A stretch of DNA of 36,773 bases from an uncultured Oscillospiraceae bacterium (GTDB taxonomy: Bacteria; Bacillota; Clostridia; Oscillospirales; Acutalibacteraceae), in contig URKX01000025.1 in NCBI GenBank assembly GCA_900548545.1, positions 1 to 36,773 of the forward strand, read 5' to 3'. Made by a program: the position numbers and the translations under genes. This document shows, piece after piece, positions 1 through 7,649 of this stretch (the first letter of the stretch is position 1; each line of letters starts with the position of its first letter). The notes below the pieces were generated by a model that searched no databases, was not told the origin of the DNA, and was given only the letters and a program-made list of their open reading frames with translations.

Positions 1-196
1 AAATACGGGTGATCCACAGGCGGCGGAAATCGCGCTTGCGCTGCTTGCGGCCGATAAACGCATAGTTGCCGGATTTCATAACGGCCTGTTTGGCCATTTT
101 AAAGTGACGGCTCTTGGCGCCCCAGTATCCCTTTGCAAGCTTTAAAACCTTTTTCCTTCTTTTGCGCGTCATCATCGCGCCCTTGACTCTAGCCAT
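1..196 (-). CDS. rplT: 50S ribosomal protein L20 (5' part; 3' end outside window)
   Basis: L20 binds 23S rRNA early in large-subunit assembly. In Firmicutes it also represses its own operon by binding the infC leader. The visible 65 codons begin MARVKGAMMTRKRR and continue with the family hallmarks KGYWGAKSRHFKMAKQ and YAFIGRKQRKRDFRRLWI, a very basic N-terminal tail followed by the start of the globular domain. The ATG at 196-194 is preceded by AAAGGATG about ten bases upstream. It is the last visible gene of infC-rpmI-rplT. The 100-bp gap to rpmI (197-296) holds no gene; it contains a GC-rich stem whose outer arms are GCGGTG and CACCGC. The gene is truncated only by the window edge. Confidence 0.97.
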   Translation of the reverse strand, partial: MARVKGAMMTRKRRKKVLKLAKGYWGAKSRHFKMAKQAVMKSGNYAFIGRKQRKRDFRRLWITRI

Positions 197-296
197 TCCA
201 ATACCATCCTTTCTATGGGTAAAACACTCGAAATCTTGTTGCGCTGCGGTGGCCGCCGGCCGTGCCGGGCACACCGCTCATCCCAAAGGCCCGTCC

Positions 297-500
297 TTAT
301 TTGTAGGGCAGCATCCGCTTGATGGCGGCCACGTTGGTCTTGTCGGTCACGGTGGTGCCGCGCATAGCGCGCTTGCTCTTGGGGGTCTTGCCATGGCCAT
401 TCAAAAGATGGCTGGTGTTGGCATGGCCGCGGATGACCTTTCCATTTTTGGAAAGTTTAAAGCGCTTTTTCGCGCCGCTGTGAGTTTTCAGTTTCGGCAT
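297..500 (-). CDS. rpmI: 50S ribosomal protein L35
   Basis: A small basic protein of the large ribosomal subunit. The 67 residues are the normal length for L35 and show the usual features: an N-terminal MPKLKTHSGAKKRFK, a central GKVIRGHANTSHLL-type segment, and a C-terminal region ending KRMLPYK. The ATG at 500-498 follows an AAGGAGGAA ribosome site. It lies 34 bp after infC and 100 bp before rplT, the conserved operon order, and should be co-transcribed and controlled with infC through the leader attenuator. I see nothing odd in it. Confidence 0.97.
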   Translation of the reverse strand: MPKLKTHSGAKKRFKLSKNGKVIRGHANTSHLLNGHGKTPKSKRAMRGTTVTDKTNVAAIKRMLPYK

Positions 501-534
501 GATACGTTCCTCCTTAGGTATTTTGAAACAACTG

Positions 535-1053
535 TTATTTTGCTGGCTTAGGGGCCAGGAACATCAGCATGGTGCGGCCCTCCAGTTTGGCGGGCTTTTC
601 CACGTTGGCCACTTCGCTCATGGCGCCGGCAAAACGCTGCATGATCTCTTGCCCCAGCTCGGGGTGCCCCATCTCCCTGCCGCGAAACCGGATGGAAACC
701 TTCACCTTGTTGCCCTCGGAGATAAACCGCAGGGCATGGTTCCTCTTAGTTTCGAAATCGTGGGTATCGATATTGAGGGAAAGGCGGACTTCCTTGATCT
801 CAACGACACGCTGGTTCTTTCTCGCTTCCTTTTCCCGCTTGGCCTGCTCAAACCGGTACTTGCCGTAGTCGATAATCTTGCACACCGGCGGGTTTGCCTG
901 GGGAGCGATCTTTACCAGGTCCAGATTTTTCTGCTCTGCGATCTCCAAGGCCTGGCGCAGGGACATGATCCCCAGCTGAGTGCCGTCGGCATCGATGACG
1001 CGGAGCTCCTTATCACGGATTTGTTCGTTGATCTGCAGTTCCTGTTTGCTAAT
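535..1053 (-). CDS. infC: Translation initiation factor IF-3, probable AUU start
   Basis: IF-3 binds the 30S subunit, prevents premature 50S joining and checks start-codon and initiator-tRNA pairing. The 172-residue product has the N-terminal domain (INEQIRDKELRVID, then PPVCKIIDYGKYRFEQ), the Lys/Glu-rich linker (KREKEARKNQ) and the C-terminal domain (EVRLSLNIDTHDFETK, KVKVSIRFRGREM, ending MLMFLAPKPAK). I place the start at ATT 1053-1051. A strong GGAGG at 1066-1062 lies eight bases before it, whereas the in-frame GTG and ATG at 1071 and 1068 have no ribosome site and would put the GGAGG inside the gene. AUU is the known atypical infC start in many bacteria; it lets IF-3 reduce its own translation. 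First gene of the operon. Confidence 0.95.
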   Translation of the reverse strand: MSKQELQINEQIRDKELRVIDADGTQLGIMSLRQALEIAEQKNLDLVKIAPQANPPVCKIIDYGKYRFEQAKREKEARKNQRVVEIKEVRLSLNIDTHDFETKRNHALRFISEGNKVKVSIRFRGREMGHPELGQEIMQRFAGAMSEVANVEKPAKLEGRTMLMFLAPKPAK

Positions 1054-1111
1054 GGGTAGCACCTCCATCACACGTTGTTCTCAAGCTGTTTTGGGCGGGC
1101 GGCAAGCACAC

Positions 1112-1140
1112 AAAAAGCGGGCAGAACTGTTTCTGCCCGC
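1112..1140 (-). terminator. Intrinsic terminator inside the infC leader
   Basis: On the minus strand a perfect 10-bp stem (GCGGGCAGAA paired with TTCTGCCCGC, loop ACAG) is followed at once by five T residues. It stands upstream of infC and not after a gene, so it is an attenuator. Confidence 0.88.
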
Positions 1141-1284
1141 AAATCAACGCCCCAAAGCGATCCTTTGAAAAAGAGGACCCCATCCCGGCCAGCCAGCACA
1201 GCCGCTTGCCGCCTTCTGGGATATTGACCTGTGTCAGACAGAACTGCACGGGTGGGAGCTTGCTGCTCCGCTTTGTTTTACCGA
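1112..1284 (-). promoter_or_regulatory. infC operon leader, L20-type attenuator
   Basis: About 170 nt of untranslated leader lie between the promoter and a strong terminator hairpin, itself 58 bp before the infC AUU. Visible elements in transcript order are a GGAGC/GCTCC stem-loop (1255-1269), a TTCTGTCT segment (1236-1243), and the terminator. GGGCAGAA in the 5' arm of the terminator can also pair with TTCTGTCT over eight pairs, two of them G-U, which would give a competing antiterminator. Firmicutes infC operons are known to carry L20-responsive leaders that promote termination when L20 is in excess. Assignment to that class rests on position and layout; I did not match a covariance model. 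Confidence 0.7.
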
Positions 1285-1290
1285 GAAATT

Positions 1291-1319
1291 ATTATATCCT
1301 CTTCCACTGCCCCTGTCAA
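1291..1319 (-). promoter_or_regulatory. Consensus sigma-A promoter of infC-rpmI-rplT
   Basis: The -35 box TTGACA (1319-1314) and -10 box TATAAT (1296-1291) are both perfect and separated by exactly 17 bp. The predicted transcription start is near 1284. A promoter this strong suits a ribosomal-protein operon that is throttled afterwards by attenuation. Confidence 0.92.
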
Positions 1320-1430
1320 GGGATTTCCCAGAATTTTCGCAGTTTTTTCACCGCCGGTGGACGCCGTTCCCCATCGACTGGAATCCTTCTTGCTTGGGAA
1401 AGCTCCTTGGGTGGGCACAAGCCTGCCCAA

Positions 1431-1477
1431 GCAAGCGCCCTTGGGGCGCGCAGCGAGGCTTGGGTCCAGCGGCACGC
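1431..1477. repeat. GC-rich palindromic direct repeat, copy 1
   Basis: A 47-bp unit repeated 117 bp later (1548-1594) with five mismatches. It contains the hairpin GCGCCC-CAA-GGGCGC (minus strand). In this copy a second pair of arms, CCCAAGC and GCTTGGG (1426-1432 and 1458-1464), encloses that hairpin. The rest of the roughly 280-bp gap between the mannosidase stop and the infC promoter contains no convincing gene. Confidence 0.7.
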
Positions 1478-1547
1478 CACAGAGCCAAAAACCTGCCCTA
1501 TGCGCCCAGCCAGCTCCGCGGGCAGCAGTCCGACCCCGCCTGTCCAT

Positions 1548-1594
1548 GCAAGCGCCCTTGGGGCGCGTAACGCGGCTTAGATCCAGCGGCACGC
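1548..1594. repeat. GC-rich palindromic direct repeat, copy 2
   Basis: The second copy ends three bases from the mannosidase stop codon. Read with the mannosidase transcript it starts with CCAGCG-TGC-CGCTGG (the first arm lies in the bases just after the stop), then CGCG-TTA-CGCG, then the GCGCCC-CAA-GGGCGC hairpin shared with copy 1. There is no T-run, so it is not a standard intrinsic terminator, though it could stall polymerase or protect the 3' end. Confidence 0.65.
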
Positions 1595-1597
1595 TGG

Positions 1598-4024
1598 TCA
1601 GCGGATGTCGTACACACTGCGCAGCCGAAGGCCCTCCGTGGAACCGGAAAGCACCTTTACCCGGGTTTCCCCGGCATTCATATCAAAATAGTTGTCGGAA
1701 AGGAGCAAATCTTGGTTTTCGTTCTGGATCTCCACACTTTTCGCGTATGCCTTGGCGGCCACCACGATTTCGTCCCCTTCCACCCGGCAGACAAGCTTTG
1801 GGTCGGCATAGCGGAAATACTTGGGCAGGGAGAAGATCACCGTGCCGCCGGAAACCCTCCGGCCCCCTTCAAACAGGTCATAGCTGACATACTCCTCCAT
1901 GGGGTCCAGGCCGGGAAGCTCCACCTTGTCCATCCACGCGCTGGTCAGGGCAGCAACCTGCAGGGAGATGGTTTCCTCCCGCTGGATGTTCCCCAGTTTG
2001 TCCCGCAGGGCCCACTTCACCACCAGGGCCCTGTCCTCCGTGGTTTCGTTGCACACCGAGAACCGCACGCTTTTCTCCAGAGGCTTCGGCTCTGCGTTGA
2101 CGTTGGGCCGCTGGGAGAGCATTCCCTCCTCGCAGCAGGAGAGCAGCACCGGGGCAAAGAACCGCTTAGCGTAGTAGTGCAGGGCTTTCCACCGGCCGGT
2201 GTAATCGATAGATGACCAGCTGGCCACAGGCCAGCAGTCGTTGAGCTGCCAGTACACCGCCCCCATGCAGATCCCCCTCTGCCGCCGGAAGTGCTCCACC
2301 CCGTAGCGGATGGCCTCAGCCTGGAGCAGCTGGGAGGCGTACAAAAGGGTTTCGAACCCGGTGGGATAGAGGAACATCTGCTGCAAATAGGACAGCATCA
2401 GGGCGCTCCCTTTGGCGCAGCGCTGGTGGCGCTCCATCACATAGGAAAACAGGTTCCAGTCTTCCGGCTGGGAAAAGGTCTTGATGGTGGCAAGGCAAGG
2501 CAGGCTCTCAAAGCCGAACTCCGACACGTACCGGAACGTGTGCTCCCGGTACTGGGTGAAGGGCTCCTGACCGTGCCACACGTCCCAGTAGTGTACATCG
2601 CCCCGGGTGGGGTCGTTGGGGAAATCGAACCCGCCGCCGGACGAGGGGCTGGCAGGCCAATAGAAGGTGTCCGGGTCCTCCTGCCGGAGCACTTCGGGGA
2701 TGAGGTACTCGTACATCCGGATGTAGTCGGCTTTCTGCTTGTGGGAGCGCACCCAGGTGCCCTGGTCCACAAACAGTTCCATTTCGTTGTTGCCGCACCA
2801 CAGGCCCAAGCTGGCGTGATGGCGCAGCCGCCGCACGTTGTCCCGGATCTCCTCCCGGATGTTCTGGGCAAAAGCGGGGGTCAGGTTGTACACCGCGCAG
2901 GCGAACATCAAGTCCTGCCAAACCAGCAGGCCCAATTCATCACAGACATCAAAGAAGGCGCCGCTGGGGTAGCAGCCGCCGCCCCAAACCCGGATACAAT
3001 TAAAATTGGCCGCTGCACACTGTTCCAACAGCTTGCGGGTCCTTTCCGGGGTGACCCGGGAGAGCAGGTTGTCTTCCGGGATGTAATCCGCGCCCATGGC
3101 AAAGATCTTCACCCCGTTGACCTCATGGGCAAAGCTCTCCCCCCAAGCGTCCTTCTCCCGGGAAACCGTCACCGTGCGCAGGCCGATCCGACCCTGCCAG
3201 GTGTCCAAAACCTCTCCGTTTGAAAAGGCTGTCACCTTTACAGTGTAAAGAGGCTGCTCCCCATAGCCCCGGGGCCACCACAGCTGTGGGTGTTCCACCA
3301 GGATTTCCCTGGGAGAATGGGCATATTCCTCCACATTTCCCTGGGGGTCTTCCAGCCAAACTGTATAGGAGATATCCTTTACAGAAACAAAATCCAGTTC
3401 CGGGTGTATTTCCAGCTTCACCTTGCCCTGTCGATGGTGCTGCCGGATGTGCACCGAGGACAGCCTCCCTCCCGAAATGCCCAGCAGGGACACGGGCCTC
3501 CACAGGCCGGCATCAGGCAAATGGGGGCCCCAGTCCCACCCAAACATATAGTGGGCCTTGCGCAGGTTGGCAAAGCCCTCCATGGCGTCACTGGTGCCGT
3601 CGGCAGGCTCTTCCCCATACTTCTCCCGGATCCACCGGGTGGGGGAATAGAGCTTCACCTGCAGGCCGTTTTCCCCCGGCCGCAAAATGCCCGCCACGTC
3701 AAACTCAAAGGTGCGGTGCATATTTTCTACATGGCCCAAAAGCACCCCATTGAGGCGGATATCCGCCACGGTGTCCACGCCCTCAAAACGCAGCACCTGG
3801 TGGGGGCACTCCAAAATGGCCGGGTCCGGGGTAAAAACCGTGGCATAGCGGTAATCGTGCTCCATCAGCGCTAGGGCCTTCCCCTCATTGTCCCGGTAAA
3901 AGGGGTCTTCCAAGCGCCCCGCATCCAGCAGGGCGGTATAGACCGAGCCGGGCACTGTGGCAGGTATTTTTTCCTGGCTGGGCAGTTCCAACGTCCAACG
4001 GGTGTGCAAGCCTTGGGTAATCAT
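1598..4024 (-). CDS. Beta-mannosidase, glycoside hydrolase family 2
   Basis: Releases terminal beta-linked mannose from mannan or N-glycan-derived oligosaccharides; no signal peptide is visible, so it should act in the cytoplasm on imported sugars. The 808 residues follow the GH2 order: sugar-binding jelly roll (WTLELPSQEK...VPGSVYTALLDAG...DPFYRDNE), immunoglobulin-like domain, then the TIM barrel. The barrel carries FNCIRVWGGGCYPSGAFFD, the acid/base Glu in WCGNNEMELF (about residue 412) and the nucleophile Glu in SEFGFESLP (about residue 502). The start is the ATG at 4024-4022, after GGGAGG five bases upstream; an in-frame TTG at 4072 lacks a ribosome site. It has its own promoter beside the addA stop. 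No transporter or other glycosidase is adjacent. Confidence 0.92.
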   Translation of the reverse strand: MITQGLHTRWTLELPSQEKIPATVPGSVYTALLDAGRLEDPFYRDNEGKALALMEHDYRYATVFTPDPAILECPHQVLRFEGVDTVADIRLNGVLLGHVENMHRTFEFDVAGILRPGENGLQVKLYSPTRWIREKYGEEPADGTSDAMEGFANLRKAHYMFGWDWGPHLPDAGLWRPVSLLGISGGRLSSVHIRQHHRQGKVKLEIHPELDFVSVKDISYTVWLEDPQGNVEEYAHSPREILVEHPQLWWPRGYGEQPLYTVKVTAFSNGEVLDTWQGRIGLRTVTVSREKDAWGESFAHEVNGVKIFAMGADYIPEDNLLSRVTPERTRKLLEQCAAANFNCIRVWGGGCYPSGAFFDVCDELGLLVWQDLMFACAVYNLTPAFAQNIREEIRDNVRRLRHHASLGLWCGNNEMELFVDQGTWVRSHKQKADYIRMYEYLIPEVLRQEDPDTFYWPASPSSGGGFDFPNDPTRGDVHYWDVWHGQEPFTQYREHTFRYVSEFGFESLPCLATIKTFSQPEDWNLFSYVMERHQRCAKGSALMLSYLQQMFLYPTGFETLLYASQLLQAEAIRYGVEHFRRQRGICMGAVYWQLNDCWPVASWSSIDYTGRWKALHYYAKRFFAPVLLSCCEEGMLSQRPNVNAEPKPLEKSVRFSVCNETTEDRALVVKWALRDKLGNIQREETISLQVAALTSAWMDKVELPGLDPMEEYVSYDLFEGGRRVSGGTVIFSLPKYFRYADPKLVCRVEGDEIVVAAKAYAKSVEIQNENQDLLLSDNYFDMNAGETRVKVLSGSTEGLRLRSVYDIR

Positions 4025-4086
4025 ACAAACCTCCCTGCCGGACTTTTCCGGCACACTTTCTAGATCCGACAAACAATTCCATCCCT

Positions 4087-4116
4087 ATAGTACAATCCCG
4101 GCTCCGCAGTTGTCAA
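4087..4116 (-). promoter_or_regulatory. Promoter of the beta-mannosidase gene
   Basis: TTGACA (4116-4111) and TACTAT (4092-4087) are spaced by 18 bp. The -35 box overlaps the addA stop codon. A 6-bp stem (GCCGGA-AAAG-TCCGGC, 4052-4037) follows in the untranslated leader, just before the ribosome site. Confidence 0.65.
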
Positions 4117-7100
4117 TGGGCTTTGGACGGCGTTTTCCCAAAGGGGCGGGAACTGGCCCGGTTCAGCCAAGTGGAGTAAAGGATCAGTTCCCCTACCGGA
4201 AGCCCCGAAACCTCCTCCATGGCATACCCGTACAGCTGAAGCTGGGCCTGATACCGCTGCCATAGCTCTTCCATGTCCGGCACCCGGTCGGTTTTAAAGT
4301 CAATGATGTGCAGGCATCCGTCCTCTACAAAGGTGCAGTCCACCGCCCCCTGGAGGATCACCTCTTCCTCGCCGGCAGAAGCTTCCGGTTCCGCCAAAGA
4401 GGCCGGGATCACTGCGGTGAACCGGCGCTCCTTCTCCACCTGGGAAGAGTGGAGCACCCGCTTCCCCAAGGGGCTTTCCAAAAACTTCCCCACCCGGGAA
4501 AGGTCCACCGCTGCCCCCTGTTCCGGGGTGAGCAGCGCCATCTCCACCAAGCGCTCCCGCTCCCCTTGGGGGTCAGCCAGGGCGGCGGGGAAGTCCGCGA
4601 ACTGCATAAAGGCGTGGAGGGCCGTGCCCCGCTCGGCAGGGGTCATCCCCTGCTCCCCCAGCCAAGCCGGCCGGGAAAGGGTGATCTCCCCGCTGCCGTC
4701 CTGCTGGGCGGCCAATTTGGAGGCCGCCACTTTCGCGGGGATGGCCACCGCCGCCTCATGGGGATAGACAAAATTCACCTGCTCCACCAACTCGTCATAG
4801 AGCTGGGGATCGGGGGGCTCCGGCGAAGGAGCCTGGGTCTGGGCTGCCGCCTCCTGGGGCTGGTAGTGGCTCAGGGCAATCTTCCAAGGGGTGTAGTCCT
4901 CCCGGACGACGCATTCCGCCGGGGCGCCGGCCTCCTGGCGAAGCTGGGCTCCATCCGGATGGCACAGGGCACACAGCAGCAGCCACTGAGCGGCGTTTTT
5001 CCCACGGCGCACCGTGTAGGGAGAGGGGCCGTCCCCTGTAAGCTCCAAGGCCAGCTTGGAAGCCGTGCGGGCAGGGTCCTCCCAGGAGCCCACCAAGATC
5101 AGCTTCTCCTTGGCCCGGGTCAAGGCCACATAGAGGATGCGCAGCTCCTCCGCCGCGGAGGAACGGGCTGTTTCCAGGCCGATGGCTTCCCGGGCAGTGG
5201 TGGTAAACCGGGCGGAGCGTTTCCGGTCCCGGAGTTTGACCCCCAGTCCCAGTTCCGGGTGGAGCAGCACTTCCGCCCGCTGGTCGGAAACAAAGTTCCG
5301 GCCGCAGCCCGCCACAATGCACACGGGGAACTCCAGCCCCTTGGACTTGTGAATGCTCATCACGGTGACGGCGTTGCGGTCCGTGGGGGAAAGCTCTGCC
5401 GCCTGGAGGTCGGAGTTGTTGTCTTTCAGCCTGTCCAAAAACCGCACAAACCCGGACACGCCGTGGTACCCGGAACCCTCATAGTCCCGGGCGTACTTCT
5501 CCAGCAGGCGTAGGTTGGCCAGGCGCTGCGCCCCGTTCTCCATGGCCAAGGCCATGTCGGGGTAGCCGGTCTTGCTGTAAAGGTAGTTGAGGAAAGAATC
5601 CGAGGGCATGGTGGCTGCCACCGCCCGGTACTGGCCGATTTCCCGGATCACCCGCTCGCACCGGGGGTCCGTCTGGGCAGCCCGCAGCAGGGAGATGTAC
5701 ACCGGCACGTCACGGTCCTCCAGCCGCAGGCGGGCGGTATCGTCAGCGGAGAACCCATACAGGGGGCTCATCAGCACCGAAAGCAGGGGGATGTCCTGGT
5801 TGGGGTTGTCGATCACCCGCAGCAGGGACAGCATCACACGCACCTCCGCCGCCTGGAAAAATCCCCCTGCCACCGAGGCCCTGGCCGGCACGCCGTGGGC
5901 CTGCAGCTGCTGGGCATAGGCGTAGGCATACTGGTTGGCGCTGCGCAGCAGGATGCAGAAATCCCCGTAGCCCGCAGGCCTCTCCCCCTCTTTATCGGAA
6001 ACGGTGAAGCCACCCTCCACCAGCTGGCGGATCCGCTGGGCGATCCAGGCGCCTTCCGCCTCCTCCGCCGGGACACCGGCCTCCCGGGCGATGAATTGCA
6101 GTTCTGTTTCACAACCTTCCTTGGGGGCGTAATCCGCCCCGCAGACAAGGCGTTCCTCCCCGGTGTAATCCATGTCGCCGGTCTGCTGGGTCATCAGCCG
6201 GGAAAAGACAAAGTTCACCGTGCTGGTGACCTCCTCCCGGGAGCGGAAATTCCGGTCCAGCACGATATAGGCCGGGTATGCGTCCTTCTGCCGGTCGTAC
6301 TTTTGGAAAGCCCGCCGGCACCGCAGGAAGATCTCCGGCATGGCCCGGCGGAAGCCATAGATACTCTGCTTCACGTCCCCCACCATGAACAGGTTTTTCC
6401 CCTCCTGGGACACAGCCCGGAACAGAGAATCCTGCACCTCGTTGATGTCCTGGTACTCGTCGATCATGATCTCGTCAAACCGGGCGGCCACCTCCCGGGC
6501 AGCGGCGGTGGGGGTGCCGTCCTCCCCCAAAAACAGCCGGATAGCCTGGTGCTCCAGGTCGCTGTAGTCCAAAAAGTTTCCAGCCCGCTTCTTCTCTTGG
6601 TACCGCTGGGAAAAGGCCAGGGTCAGCCCCCCCAGGCCGCGAACCAGGGGGGCGGTTTGGGCGGTTTCCCGGGCACAGGCTTCCCGGCCGGTGGAAAGGT
6701 ATTTTTGCAGCTCCTCCGCCGCAGACTTTGCCCCGTCCCGGTAAGCTTTCACCCGCACCGTCAGAGGGTCGTCCTTGTAGCCGTTGGGCGCTTTGGCGGG
6801 GGCGGGCTTGAAGCCCCCCACCCACTGGGAAAGGCCGTCCCAATCCCCTTGGGCCGCCAAAGCCTCCATCTCCCGGAAGGAGGCACGGTCCTTCTCCAAG
6901 GGGGCGTAAAAGGCTTTTTCCACCGCAGGGTCCTCCCGGCACTCCTCCAAGGCCCGGGACAGCAGCCCCACACAGTGGGAAGCCGTTTCCTGGGCATAGG
7001 CCACGATCACCCGCTCCCAGGGGGACAGGGAAGCCTGTTCTTCCGGGCCAGGGAAATACATGGCCACCTTTTCCGCCAGCCATTTCTCCGGGAAGGGATG

Positions 7101-7649
7101 GCTCTGCATAAACCGGTACAGGGTGAGGACCATGTCCATCAGGCGGCGGTCGTCCCGCTCCCCGGCAAAGGCATCCGCCAAGGAGGCCACCGTGCCGGAC
7201 TCAAAAGCCTCCCCCAGCACTTCGTTTAGAGCGGCGCGGGTCAGCGCTTCCTCCTGCTTGTCGGAAACGATCTTGAAATCCGGGGAGAGGTCCAGCAGGT
7301 GGAAAAACTCCCGGACCATCTCCGCACAGAAGCTGTCCACCGTGCCGATGTGGGCCTGGGAGAGCAAAATGCTCTGCCGCCGCAGGTGGGGGTCCCCAGG
7401 ATGCTCCCGCAGCAGGTCATGGAGCCGCCGCTCCAGACGGGCGCGCATCTCCGCGGCTGCCGCTTTGGTAAAGGTGACAATCAGCATCCGGTCGGCATTG
7501 GTGGGGTTTGCCGGGTCGGTGAGCCGTTCAATGGCCCGCTGCACCAGCACCGCCGTCTTCCCCGACCCAGCTGCCGCCGCTACCAGCACAGTGCCCCTGC
7601 GGGCGGAAATGGCGTCTTGCTGGCTGTCGGTCCAACGCATCTCAGCCAT
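4113..7649 (-). CDS. addA: ATP-dependent helicase/nuclease subunit A
   Basis: The motor subunit of AddAB, the Firmicutes counterpart of RecBCD. It unwinds double-strand ends and cuts the 3'-ended strand until a Chi site is met, preparing DNA for RecA. The 1178 residues contain the Q motif (TDSQQDAI, residue 7 on), Walker A (AAAAGSGKT, residues 24-32), helicase motif II in MIDEYQDIN (about 393-402), VMSIHKSKGLEFPV and LYVALTRAKEKL, and a C-terminal PD-(D/E)XK nuclease with IIDFKTDRV (about 1113-1121) and the QLQLYGYA helix. The start is the ATG at 7649, with AAAGGAGGAG ahead of it; a longer in-frame extension lies inside addB and is not real. It overlaps addB by 8 bp, so the two are probably translationally coupled. 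Confidence 0.96.
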   Translation of the reverse strand: MAEMRWTDSQQDAISARRGTVLVAAAAGSGKTAVLVQRAIERLTDPANPTNADRMLIVTFTKAAAAEMRARLERRLHDLLREHPGDPHLRRQSILLSQAHIGTVDSFCAEMVREFFHLLDLSPDFKIVSDKQEEALTRAALNEVLGEAFESGTVASLADAFAGERDDRRLMDMVLTLYRFMQSHPFPEKWLAEKVAMYFPGPEEQASLSPWERVIVAYAQETASHCVGLLSRALEECREDPAVEKAFYAPLEKDRASFREMEALAAQGDWDGLSQWVGGFKPAPAKAPNGYKDDPLTVRVKAYRDGAKSAAEELQKYLSTGREACARETAQTAPLVRGLGGLTLAFSQRYQEKKRAGNFLDYSDLEHQAIRLFLGEDGTPTAAAREVAARFDEIMIDEYQDINEVQDSLFRAVSQEGKNLFMVGDVKQSIYGFRRAMPEIFLRCRRAFQKYDRQKDAYPAYIVLDRNFRSREEVTSTVNFVFSRLMTQQTGDMDYTGEERLVCGADYAPKEGCETELQFIAREAGVPAEEAEGAWIAQRIRQLVEGGFTVSDKEGERPAGYGDFCILLRSANQYAYAYAQQLQAHGVPARASVAGGFFQAAEVRVMLSLLRVIDNPNQDIPLLSVLMSPLYGFSADDTARLRLEDRDVPVYISLLRAAQTDPRCERVIREIGQYRAVAATMPSDSFLNYLYSKTGYPDMALAMENGAQRLANLRLLEKYARDYEGSGYHGVSGFVRFLDRLKDNNSDLQAAELSPTDRNAVTVMSIHKSKGLEFPVCIVAGCGRNFVSDQRAEVLLHPELGLGVKLRDRKRSARFTTTAREAIGLETARSSAAEELRILYVALTRAKEKLILVGSWEDPARTASKLALELTGDGPSPYTVRRGKNAAQWLLLCALCHPDGAQLRQEAGAPAECVVREDYTPWKIALSHYQPQEAAAQTQAPSPEPPDPQLYDELVEQVNFVYPHEAAVAIPAKVAASKLAAQQDGSGEITLSRPAWLGEQGMTPAERGTALHAFMQFADFPAALADPQGERERLVEMALLTPEQGAAVDLSRVGKFLESPLGKRVLHSSQVEKERRFTAVIPASLAEPEASAGEEEVILQGAVDCTFVEDGCLHIIDFKTDRVPDMEELWQRYQAQLQLYGYAMEEVSGLPVGELILYSTWLNRASSRPFGKTPSKAH

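Noticed and set aside
5895..7229. 444-codon plus-strand frame opposite addA
   Set aside because: AddA motifs are intact on the minus strand, while this frame has no recognisable domain and a skewed Pro/Gly/His composition.
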